Assembly (NCBI GenBank): GCA_937871605.1 | Contig: CALMRM010000260.1 | Location: forward strand, 5,523-13,907 | DNA: 8,385 nt | Direction of reading: 5' to 3' | Source: an uncultured Terriglobus sp. | GTDB lineage: Bacteria > Acidobacteriota > Terriglobia > Terriglobales > Acidobacteriaceae | In this document: piece after piece, positions 1 through 6,276 of the stretch | Layout: every line of letters starts with the position of its first letter | How positions within the stretch are numbered: the first letter of the stretch is position 1 | Program-made: the position numbers and the translations under genes | The notes under the pieces: model-generated | What the model was told of the DNA's origin: nothing | What the model saw: the letters and a program-made list of their open reading frames with translations, nothing else | Databases searched by the model: none

Positions 1-149
1 TGAATTATGCCGCCGCTTTCTTCATGGCGACGGGGTTCCACGGCTTCCATGTGCTGGTCGGCACGATCTTCCTGATCGTCAACCTGATCCGCGCCTATAA
101 GGGTGAGTTCACGCCAAGGCAGCATTTCGGTTTCGAGGCGGCGGCCTGA
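1..149 (+). pseudogene. Cytochrome c oxidase subunit III, C-terminal fragment, 3'-truncated
   Basis: Reading from base 3 gives 48 residues, then TGA at 147-149. The peptide has the conserved late-helix pattern of haem-copper oxidase subunit III (FFMATGFHGFHVLVGTIF), followed by the loop ending HFGFEAAA. This subunit is an integral inner-membrane part of the terminal oxidase of aerobic respiration. In the family, FEAAA is followed by a WYWHFVDVVW-type segment and a last membrane helix. Here the Trp position (TGG) is replaced by TGA and none of that helix appears in any frame downstream, so the gene is cut off, not merely point-mutated. The 5' part lies outside the window. From memory the peptide resembles alphaproteobacterial subunit III more than acidobacterial ones, which would not match the rest of the window. 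I am fairly sure of the family and unsure of the origin. Confidence 0.75.
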
Positions 150-641
150 ATGAATGCGGAGGCGATCACCGTCACCTGCGTTCCCCGTACGGAGGGTGGC
201 CCGAACAGTACGGTCCGCAACCTCCAGTTCGCGAACATCACGTGCCGCTCTGAAAGCGGTATTTACCTGCGCGGAACTGCCGCCTCACCCCTTCGAAACA
301 TCAGCTTCAGTGGTGTTGAGCTGTCTCTCAGCCGCACCACAACCTTTCCTGGAGGCTTTTACGATATGCGCCCAGGAGACACCTTTGGAAAGTCGGGCCT
401 TGACCGCCGCGACATCGCCGGCTTGTTTGCCGCAAACGTCGACGGCCTCTCGCTTGCCGGGGTGCACGTTCACTGGCCCGGTACCATCGCCCCCTACTAC
501 GGCAGCGCCCTCGAACTCCATGACTGCAGCGATGTTTCCCTGGCGGAGGTCACCGGCAGCGCCTCGCACGCCGGTAAACCCGTCGCCATCTTCGATCACG
601 TAAAGGTCACGCAAGGCATTGAGCCGTCAAGGCCTGCTTAA
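150..641 (+). pseudogene. C-terminal part of a parallel beta-helix (GH28-like) protein, N-terminus missing
   Basis: An open frame of 163 residues starts at an ATG directly after the TGA of the oxidase fragment. The sequence alternates short hydrophobic strands with Asn/Gly turns (STVRNLQFANITCRS, LRNISFSGVEL, VDGLSLAGVHVHW, HDCSDVSLAEVTG), the rung pattern of right-handed parallel beta-helix proteins. The middle stretch (GGFYDMRPGD, then DRRDIAGLFAANVDG) recalls C-terminal parts of polygalacturonase-like (GH28) polysaccharide hydrolases, which are usually 400 or more residues and secreted. No signal peptide and no catalytic Asp cluster are present, and there is no good ribosome binding site at the expected distance, so this is probably the tail of a gene whose front was lost at the junction near 150. 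The apparent start codon is likely fortuitous. An independent short protein is possible but less likely. Confidence 0.55.
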
Positions 642-839
642 ACGACCGACTGCTGCGCGTACACCCTGCAGATGGCTTCAGATATGGACAGTTCCACTTT
701 CAGGGGTCAAGGGCCTAACATCCTGTGCGATCTGCTCTTCCACCTGGTCGAGCTTGCGCAGCGCAACTGCGGCGATGTCCGTCACTCTTCGAGCGATGAA
801 GAGGTGGAGGGTCTCCTCGTCGCGAAAGGTCTGAATCAC
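627..839 (-). pseudogene. Decayed HigB/RelE-type toxin gene
   Basis: Read on the minus strand from GTG at 839-837, the frame gives VIQTFRDEETLHLFIARRV, then AALRKLD-like residues (VALRKLDQVEEQ), then DVRPLTPESG, and a TGA stop at 680-678. Beyond the stop, the same frame continues with SHLQGVRA before ending at 629-627. HigB-family mRNA endonuclease toxins of about 92 residues typically begin MIxSFRDxETExLF, carry VALRKLxxLD in the middle, then PPGNRLxALKGDRAGQ. The order and spacing match up to LQGVRA, after which the remaining family C-terminus (SIRINDQWRI) is not recognisable. The gene is therefore broken by an internal stop and a degenerate 3' end. The partner antitoxin higA, normally directly downstream, is absent, its place being taken by the beta-helix fragment. 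The match is from remembered family consensus, so it is moderate, but the start, the middle motif and the upstream operator-like palindrome agree. Confidence 0.5.
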
Positions 840-846
840 AGCCACA

Positions 847-874
847 AGGCTATGAGTCAGACGTCATAAGTCAA
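847..874 (-). promoter_or_regulatory. Candidate promoter and operator of the toxin relic
   Basis: On the minus strand a TTGACT box (874-869) is followed after 16 bases by a weak TAGCCT box (852-847), just ahead of the GTG start at 839. Between and across them lies an inverted repeat at 851-868: left arm TATGAGTC, centre A, right arm GAC-g-TCATA, perfect apart from one inserted G. HigA-type antitoxins commonly bind a palindrome overlapping the -35/-10 region of their own operon, so the position fits. The -10 match is poor and the leader would be nearly absent, so this is tentative. Confidence 0.35.
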
Positions 875-935
875 GGGTAAAAATCAACATCCCGTAAAGC
901 CGAGGTGTGGGGCACCAGCTCTACTGAACGTCTGA

Positions 936-2195
936 TTAGTTTGTAGCCGGTGAGTGCGTGGCGGCGCGGGCCTTATCGCGGCGTGCCATCCACGCCTTGA
1001 TGGCTTCAACGCGCTTGCGTGTGGCGGCGTCGTTGGCGGCGGGCGTGTGGTTCGCAGCGTTCGCATGGCCTGTGACTGCGGTATGAGTGGCGGCGGAGTG
1101 CACAGGTGTCGAGGCCGCCGCTGCTGCCTGCTGGGCCGCCGCGCCGGGCTGCACGGTGCTGTCCTTGGGCGGCATCTGCAGCACTACCTGCCGGTCATAA
1201 CGCATGTCCACGCCACTCAGACGCGGGTACTGCGTCCGCCACTCTGTCACATGCTCCTGAAAGCGGCGGTAGCGCTCCAGGAAGTGGTCCGTGCCAAAGT
1301 GCACCAAAATTTCACTGTTGTGGTCGGGGATGAGCGCCTTGGCATCCTCCGGGTTCGACAGGTCAATCTCGCTCAGCATGCCGCTGGCACCCTTGCCGTC
1401 GGAGTCCAGGTCCTTTAGAAAGGCCGCGTATAGCTTCATGCGTTCCGCGCGTCCCTCGGCGGAGTCGTCTGCGCGCAAGCCGGTGACCACAGGAAAGGTG
1501 TACGCACCGCTACCCGCGTCGGGCGGAATGTCGAGCAACACACCATCCCTGTCCACCAGGCCAATGGCGCCGCCCTGCCGCGCAAAGGCGACCGGCACAC
1601 GCTCCACCACCTCTACGCGCAAGCGGTTCGGTAGGAGGCGCATGACGGTGGCATGCTCCACCCAGGGCATGGCCTCCAGGTCAGCGCGACGCTGCTCCAT
1701 GGGCACACGAAAGATGCTGCGATCCACGTCGCCGCCAAAGATACTGAGCATCTGTGCGCGCGTCACGTGCGAGTTCCCCACCAGCGCGATGTTGGCCGAC
1801 GAGGGGATACGAAAACGCTGGCTGCGGAGAAGGTACCGGCTGGCCATGTACCCGCCCGCCGCCAACACAGCCAGGCAGGCCAAGGCCGCGGCTGCCACGG
1901 CAAGCCAGCCATTGCGCGTCTGCGGGGTCAGCCCGCGGCGCACCCGCCGGTTTCGGCGCAGCAGAGTTTCGCTGCTGGGCTCGCCGGGAAAGTCTTCCTG
2001 GGTCTCGCGACGGCGTAGCGGCTCCCCCGGTCGCCGTATGGGCCGCGAAGGCTCTGTACGCGCAGTTGCAGCGCGTGCGACGTCCGGGCGCGAAGCCGCG
2101 GCCGCCTGTGCCGGTAGCACCGCGGCTGTACCGCCTCCAAGATCCTTGAGCTTCCGCATGCCTGAGCCGGGCCGCGGAGAATCGCCTGTTTGCAT
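936..2195 (-). CDS. ftsQ: Cell division protein FtsQ
   Basis: This gene encodes a 419-residue single-pass inner-membrane protein of the divisome, which links early and late division proteins and, in model organisms, recruits the FtsB/FtsL complex. Residues 1-95 are a long Arg/Pro/Ala-rich cytoplasmic segment. Residues about 97-118 (WLAVAAAALACLAVLAAG) form the membrane helix. Residues about 128-202 are a POTRA domain (IALVGNSHVTRAQML, then MPWVEHATVMRLLPNRLRV), and about 203-340 form the FtsQ/DivIB beta domain with GLVDRDGVLL and a closing MRYDRQVVLQ. Residues 341-419 are an Ala/Thr/His-rich tail ending in a basic stretch. Escherichia coli FtsQ is 276 residues, so both ends are extended. The start at 2195 has GAGG seven bases upstream; Met13 is an alternative. 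The gene follows murC by 184 bp on the same strand. ftsA, the usual next gene, is missing. Confidence 0.93.
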   Translation of the reverse strand: MQTGDSPRPGSGMRKLKDLGGGTAAVLPAQAAAASRPDVARAATARTEPSRPIRRPGEPLRRRETQEDFPGEPSSETLLRRNRRVRRGLTPQTRNGWLAVAAAALACLAVLAAGGYMASRYLLRSQRFRIPSSANIALVGNSHVTRAQMLSIFGGDVDRSIFRVPMEQRRADLEAMPWVEHATVMRLLPNRLRVEVVERVPVAFARQGGAIGLVDRDGVLLDIPPDAGSGAYTFPVVTGLRADDSAEGRAERMKLYAAFLKDLDSDGKGASGMLSEIDLSNPEDAKALIPDHNSEILVHFGTDHFLERYRRFQEHVTEWRTQYPRLSGVDMRYDRQVVLQMPPKDSTVQPGAAAQQAAAAASTPVHSAATHTAVTGHANAANHTPAANDAATRKRVEAIKAWMARRDKARAATHSPATN

Positions 2196-2379
2196 GCTAA
2201 AGCCTCGCGGTCAGCCCTTCCGTTCAGGGGTATCTAGCACGGAACCATCCAGCTACTTCTGTTGAGCAGATGAAAGAAGCGACGCGAATGCCCCGGATTC
2301 GGCCAGCTGACCGTAATGCCACGTTCACTATACGGAATGCGCAACGTGCATGAGACTGGCCCGCCGTCCTGTGCGAACG
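2196..2379 (-). other. murC-ftsQ intergenic spacer
   Basis: This 184-bp gap lies between genes that are often nearly adjacent in related clusters. It holds a six-base inverted repeat (CACGTT at 2320-2325, AACGTG at 2343-2348) with a TATAGT hexamer between its arms on the minus strand. No matching -35 box stands at the right distance and no U-tract follows, so neither a promoter nor a terminator can be claimed. No small gene is visible. Confidence 0.4.
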
Positions 2380-3756
2380 CTAGATGGGTCGCTTCAGCGC
2401 GGCTAATACCAGAGAGGCCGCCTGAGACACAGAGCCGGCACCCAGGGTTAGCACAGCCTCGCCCTTGACGGCTACCTCAGCCAGCCGCTCTGCACCCTGC
2501 TCGAAGCTCTCGGCATAGTTCGCGTCGGTGCCCGCTCCCCGCAGCGCCCGCACCAGCGCCTGCGCGCTCACGCCGTCGATGGGCGTCTCACTCGCGGCGT
2601 AGATGTCGAGCACCTCCACACGGTCGGCCAGGCGAAAGGCCGTGGTAAATTCGGCCAGGAGGTCGCGCGTGCGGGAGTACCGGTGCGGCTGAAACAGCAC
2701 GTGAACGCGTTTGTACCCGCAGTCGCGCGCGGCCTGCAGTGTAGCAGCGATCTCCGTGGGGTGGTGGCCGTAGTCGTCCACCACGGTCACACCGCGCTCC
2801 ACGCCGCGCATCTGGAAGCGTCGATCTACCCCTGTGAAGCTCTTCAGCCCCTCGGCAATGTGCTTTGGCGATACGCCCATCTCCACCGCTACCGCTACCG
2901 CCGCAGTAGCGTTCAGCGCATTGTGACGGCCCGGCACGCGCAGGTGGAACGGCCCCATCACCAGACCGCGGGCATCCACCTCAAAGCTGGTGGCAAATCC
3001 TTTTTCTGCGGGCAGCAGGGTGGTGCGGAAGTCGGCCTCTGGACTCTCGCCGTAGGTCATGACCCGGCGCGGTACCCGGGGCAGCACCGCTCGCAACATG
3101 GGGTCGTCAATGCAAGCCGTCACCGCACCGTAGAACGGTACCTTGCTCATAAACTCAACAAAACATTGCTCTACGTCGTCCCAGCCGCGATAGTTCTCCA
3201 TATGCTCGCGGTCTAGGTTCGTGACCACGGCCAGGATGGGCGACAGCTTCAGAAAGCTCCGGTCGCTCTCGTCCGCCTCTGCCACCAGGTACTTCGACTT
3301 GCCCGGACGCGCGTTGGAGCCGAACAGGTCGACCCGGCCGCCCACCACGACGGTGGGGTCCAGGCCGCCCGCGTGCAGCACTGCCGCCACCATGCTGGTG
3401 GTGGTGGTTTTGCCGTGCATGCCCGCAATGGCGACGCCGTACTTCAGCCGCATCAATTCGGCCAGCATTTCTGCGCGCTGGATCACAGGAATCCTGCGTG
3501 CCCGAGCCTCAAGAACCTCCGGGTTCTCCGCACTCACGGCCGAACTGGTGACCACCACGTCTGCCGTGCGGGCCTGCTCAGCTGCATGCCCGATGAAGAT
3601 GATTGCGCCTAACTTTCGCAGCCGGTCCGTCACCGCGGAGGCACGCACGTCAGAGCCGCTGACCGGAAACCCTGTAGAGAGAAGGATTTCCGCAATGCCG
3701 CTCATCCCGATGCCGCCAATGCCGATGAAGTGCACCCGCTGTGCCGCTGCAAACAC
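2380..3756 (-). CDS. murC: UDP-N-acetylmuramate--L-alanine ligase MurC
   Basis: MurC is a cytoplasmic ATP-dependent ligase that adds L-Ala to UDP-MurNAc, the first amino acid step of peptidoglycan precursor synthesis. From the GTG at 3756 the protein is 458 residues, normal for the family. The N-terminal UDP-binding motif GIGGIGMSG is at 12-20. The ATP-binding P-loop GMHGKTTTTS is at 112-121, the acidic metal-site motif EADESD at 160-165, TNLDREH at 179-185, GRHNALN at 276-282, and the C-terminal domain motifs DDYGHHPTEI at 327-336 and FQPHRYSRT at 355-363. The GTG start is chosen because AGGAG lies nine bases upstream and the FIGIGGIG motif follows at the usual distance. The frame stays open far upstream, to an ATG at 4230, but that extension is antisense to the glycine-rich gene and resembles no MurC. 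Transcription probably starts in the 249-bp divergent region. Confidence 0.96.
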   Translation of the reverse strand: MFAAAQRVHFIGIGGIGMSGIAEILLSTGFPVSGSDVRASAVTDRLRKLGAIIFIGHAAEQARTADVVVTSSAVSAENPEVLEARARRIPVIQRAEMLAELMRLKYGVAIAGMHGKTTTTSMVAAVLHAGGLDPTVVVGGRVDLFGSNARPGKSKYLVAEADESDRSFLKLSPILAVVTNLDREHMENYRGWDDVEQCFVEFMSKVPFYGAVTACIDDPMLRAVLPRVPRRVMTYGESPEADFRTTLLPAEKGFATSFEVDARGLVMGPFHLRVPGRHNALNATAAVAVAVEMGVSPKHIAEGLKSFTGVDRRFQMRGVERGVTVVDDYGHHPTEIAATLQAARDCGYKRVHVLFQPHRYSRTRDLLAEFTTAFRLADRVEVLDIYAASETPIDGVSAQALVRALRGAGTDANYAESFEQGAERLAEVAVKGEAVLTLGAGSVSQAASLVLAALKRPI

Positions 3757-4005
3757 GTTCTGGTTCTCCTGCCAGCGGGCGCTCCACCCTAGGCCAACGT
3801 ACACTGTACCGCGATGACGCTCAGGATGCACCCATTTCAGTGAACGCTGCCGTATGGAACGCGGACGGGCCGCTCGGAAACCGCAACCTCTGCCGAGTAG
3901 TTGGGTTCTAATAGGTGTCGGCTGATTGCAGTTGATCAACGGACACCGGCCCCAGTCAGACCGCCGAACGGTGACGGCTCGGCGAACTGGACGGAGGAGG
4001 TATGT
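3757..4005. promoter_or_regulatory. Divergent upstream region of murC and the glycine-rich gene
   Basis: This 249-bp region separates two divergently transcribed starts, so it must hold both promoters or leaders. The plus-strand gene has a very strong ribosome binding site, GGAGGAGG at 3993-4000, five bases before its ATG. At 3914-3947 an imperfect hairpin can form (GGTGTC with GACACC, then TGAT with ATCA inside, two mismatches, 8-base loop), and it contains the perfect palindrome GTTGATCAAC (3931-3940). A second short palindrome, GTACACTGTAC (3799-3809), lies about 43 bp upstream of murC. I see no convincing sigma-70 -35/-10 pair on either strand. Confidence 0.4.
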
Positions 4006-5055
4006 ATGAACAACACTGTGAAATCTTTTTCCCTTATGAAGGTAGCTATGGTCGCTACCCTGGTTGCAGGACCGCTGCTGGCGACCGCCGCAGCAGGTGC
4101 TCAGGGGTATGGCCCCGGGGCTTACGGCGGACAGCAGGGCGGTGACCCGGGCTACGGCACGGGCAGCTACTATGGTGGCCAGTCCAACGGAGCGCAGACA
4201 TACTACGGCGGGCAACCGGGCAGCCAGCAAGGTGTAGACGTATCCGCCAACTACGGCGCCCCGCCAGCGATTCCACAGTATGACCAGCCCGCCGCACCCG
4301 GCGATGGCTATATCTGGACGCCGGGATATTGGGCATGGGATGGCGGCGCGAACGACTACTACTGGGTCGATGGAGCGTGGGTGCTGCCCCCGTACACCGG
4401 TGCACTATGGACGCCGGGCTGGTGGGGTCCCGGATACGGCGGTGGCTATTTGTGGAACGCCGGATACTGGGGCAATGATGTTGGCTACTACGGCGGTATT
4501 AACTACGGCTTCGGTTATTTCGGCGTGGGATACTTCGGGGGCTACTGGCGTGGCGGGAGCTTCTTCTATAACCGCGGCCTGAACCACTTTGGGCCCGGTT
4601 TCTACGGCGGCCACTTTTACAACGGCGGCTATGGCGGATTCCATGGCAACGTGCGTGGCGGCGGTGCCGCGTTCAACCGCAGCCCTGCCTTTAGTCGCGC
4701 TGGTTTTAGCGGCAACGGCTTTGCGAACCGCGGCACGTACGGCAGTGGCGGCCTTGCCAACCGGGCGGCTGTCGGGAATGGGTTTGCTAACCGTGGCGGA
4801 GCGCAGGGCTTTGCTGGCGGCCAGGGCCTCAGCGGGGCCAATCGCGGGTACAGCTCGGGAGCAAGCGTTACCCGCGGATTCGCGCAGACTGGCGGCAGCA
4901 TTGGCGGAGCGCGCAGCTTTAGCGGCGGTGGTAGTTCCTCCGGTGCTGCACATAGCGTCTCAGCCGGTGGCGGCTCGCGTGGCTTCTCCGGTGGTGGCGG
5001 TGGCGGCTTTCACGGTGGCGGAGGTGGATCCCACGGCGGTGGTGGGCATCGCTAG
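4006..5055 (+). CDS. Secreted glycine-rich YXWGXW/WxxGxW-repeat protein
   Basis: The gene encodes 349 residues with a typical Sec signal peptide: Lys near the N-terminus, hydrophobic core (VAMVATLVAGPLLATAA) and likely cleavage after AGA at residue 32. Residues 33-95 are Gly/Gln/Tyr-rich. Residues about 96-195 hold tandem Trp motifs: IWTPGYWAW (103-111), YWVDGAWV (119-126), LWTPGWWG (134-141) and LWNAGYWG (149-156). A conserved block containing GGINYGFGYFGVGYFGG follows. This resembles the YXWGXW-repeat family of secreted proteins of unknown function. Residues 196-349 are low complexity, rich in Gly, Ser, Arg and Asn with GNGFANRG at 236-243 and 257-264, and end in Gly/His runs. The ATG at 4006 is chosen for its strong ribosome site and the signal peptide right behind it; the overlapping ATG at 4002 is out of frame and the upstream in-frame ATG at 3901 would bury the signal peptide. 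A cell-surface or matrix role is a guess. Confidence 0.85.
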   Translation: MNNTVKSFSLMKVAMVATLVAGPLLATAAAGAQGYGPGAYGGQQGGDPGYGTGSYYGGQSNGAQTYYGGQPGSQQGVDVSANYGAPPAIPQYDQPAAPGDGYIWTPGYWAWDGGANDYYWVDGAWVLPPYTGALWTPGWWGPGYGGGYLWNAGYWGNDVGYYGGINYGFGYFGVGYFGGYWRGGSFFYNRGLNHFGPGFYGGHFYNGGYGGFHGNVRGGGAAFNRSPAFSRAGFSGNGFANRGTYGSGGLANRAAVGNGFANRGGAQGFAGGQGLSGANRGYSSGASVTRGFAQTGGSIGGARSFSGGGSSSGAAHSVSAGGGSRGFSGGGGGGFHGGGGGSHGGGGHR

Positions 5056-5070
5056 GCCCGGTAGCTTGTG

Positions 5071-5110
5071 AAACAAAGGGGGCTCGGCTTTTCGCCGGGC
5101 CTCTCTGTTT
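5071..5110. terminator. Bidirectional intrinsic terminator between convergent genes
   Basis: An eight-pair stem (GGCTCGGC at 5081-5088 with GCCGGGCC at 5094-5101, one G-T wobble) closes a five-base TTTTC loop. On the plus strand it is followed by TCTCTGTTT, and it is preceded by AAACAAAGGG, which gives the T-rich tail for the minus strand. It lies 15 bp after the glycine-rich gene and downstream of murG, so it can serve both convergent transcripts. Confidence 0.6.
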
Positions 5111-5148
5111 AGCCGGCCTCTCTGTTTTAAGCCGGGCCTCTGTTTCTC
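5094..5148. repeat. Three-copy tandem repeat of about 18 bp
   Basis: Three imperfect copies follow each other: 5094-5111 (GCCGGGCCTCTCTGTTTA), 5112-5130 (one G lost, TTAA added) and 5131-5148 (CT pair lost). The first copy is the right arm and tail of the terminator hairpin, so the array looks like local duplication of that element. It fills most of the 99-bp gap between the convergent stops. Confidence 0.75.
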
Positions 5149-5154
5149 GCGGGC

Positions 5155-6276
5155 CTACCGGCGTGCCAGCGAAACGGCCATCATCGCGATCTCACGCAAC
5201 GCCCCGGGCCGCGACATGCTGCGGGCGTTCAGCGACATCTGCAGCAACGTCTCCGGTGCCTGCAGCAGGTGCTGTAGGCGCTGGAGCAGCAACGCTGCCG
5301 TCAGATCCGCTTCCGGCAGCAGTTCTGCCGCACCGCCGCGCACCATGGCCAGTGCGTTCTTCGTCTGGTGGTCGTCCGCTGCTCGGGGAAAGGGCACCAG
5401 CAGCGACGGTCTGCCGCTCGCTGCCAGCTCTGCCACCGTGCTGCCAGAGCGTGCCAGCACCAGCGTTGCCCGGTTGAGTTGTGCGGGCATGTCCTGCAGA
5501 AACGGTGCCACATGCACCTGGTGGGGGCTAATGCCCCGCCCGCGGTAGGCTGTCTCTGTCGCAGCAAACGCACGTTCGCCGCTCTGGTGCACGACCGTTA
5601 GGCCTGGGACGGCTTCCAACAAGGCGGCTGCGATGCCCGGCAGAGTTTCATTGAAGACGCGCGCTCCATTGCTGCCCGCCGTCACCAGCAGCCGGGGCGG
5701 GTGGAGTTGGATGGGCCCGCAGGCGACGATCTCCTCGCGCACAGGAACGCCCGTGAGCACGGCGCTGCGAAAGTATGGCACCGTCTCGGCAAAGGCAACC
5801 GCCGCGCCGCCCACAAAGCGCCCCACGGAGCGGTTGACCATGCCGGGATAGGCATTCGGCTCGTACACCATGGTGGGCAAACGCCGCGCAATGGCCGCCA
5901 GCATGGCCGGGCCGCTGGCATAGCCGCCGACGCCAATTACCACGTCCGGGTGGAACTGCCTGAAAAGGCCGAGGCACTGCCGCACCGCCAGCGGCAGCCC
6001 GAATGAGGTGCGCGCACGCGTGAGCAGGGAAACATTGGCCAGCTGTCCCACCTCTACCAGGTGCAGCGGAAATCCTGCCTCTGGTACCAACCGCGTTTCG
6101 ATGCCGCGCGAGGTGCCCAGCAGCTCGACCTCGGCGCCATAGCTGGCGCGCAGCTCCCGGGCAATGGCCAGCGCCGGAATGACATGCCCCCCCGTGCCAC
6201 CACCCGCAATGAGTACCCGTAGCCTGGTTCCTGCTCCCTCTTGCCAGTTGCCTACCACTGACTCAGTCGATCTCAC
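5155..6276 (-). CDS. murG: UDP-GlcNAc--undecaprenyl-PP-MurNAc-pentapeptide GlcNAc transferase MurG
   Basis: MurG is a GT28/GT-B glycosyltransferase at the inner face of the cytoplasmic membrane that converts lipid I to lipid II using UDP-GlcNAc. The product is 373 residues (Escherichia coli 355). The lipid-binding glycine loop GGGTGGH is at 25-31, GVGGYASGP at 115-123, EPNAYPGMVNR at 139-149, and the second glycine loop GSNGA at 201-205 where many homologues have GSQGA. The donor-site region RSGSTVAEL is at 276-284 and DDHQTKNA at 301-308. The GTG at 6276 overlaps the ftsW end by 14 bases, which suggests translational coupling. A second GTG at 6258, four bases after the ftsW stop, is equally close to the usual N-terminus; neither has a strong ribosome site. 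It ends at the convergent terminator, separated from murC by the inserted plus-strand gene. Confidence 0.96.
   Translation of the reverse strand: MRSTESVVGNWQEGAGTRLRVLIAGGGTGGHVIPALAIARELRASYGAEVELLGTSRGIETRLVPEAGFPLHLVEVGQLANVSLLTRARTSFGLPLAVRQCLGLFRQFHPDVVIGVGGYASGPAMLAAIARRLPTMVYEPNAYPGMVNRSVGRFVGGAAVAFAETVPYFRSAVLTGVPVREEIVACGPIQLHPPRLLVTAGSNGARVFNETLPGIAAALLEAVPGLTVVHQSGERAFAATETAYRGRGISPHQVHVAPFLQDMPAQLNRATLVLARSGSTVAELAASGRPSLLVPFPRAADDHQTKNALAMVRGGAAELLPEADLTAALLLQRLQHLLQAPETLLQMSLNARSMSRPGALREIAMMAVSLARR

Noticed and set aside
672..869. Plus-strand small open frame of 65 codons
   Set aside because: It is the complement of the HigB-like relic; only the minus strand reading shows a protein family pattern.
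898..920. Possible terminator hairpin after ftsQ (AGC and GGTG paired with CACC and GCT)
   Set aside because: The stem is short and interrupted, and the nearest T-run on the minus strand is too far away to support an intrinsic terminator.
1291..2265. Plus-strand open frame of 324 codons over ftsQ
   Set aside because: It is Arg/Ser-rich shadow coding opposite the well-supported ftsQ in high-GC DNA, with no recognisable domain.
2320..2348. Inverted repeat CACGTT/AACGTG with a TATAGT hexamer in the murC-ftsQ gap
   Set aside because: Only six bases per arm with a 17-base spacer and no -35 box at the right distance; easily chance.
3799..3809. Palindrome GTACACTGTAC upstream of murC
   Set aside because: Short and isolated, with no second copy or known regulator match; could be chance.
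3757..4230. In-frame N-terminal extension of MurC giving about 616 residues
   Set aside because: It is antisense to the glycine-rich gene, matches no MurC N-terminus, and the GTG at 3756 has a good ribosome site with the IGIGG motif close behind.
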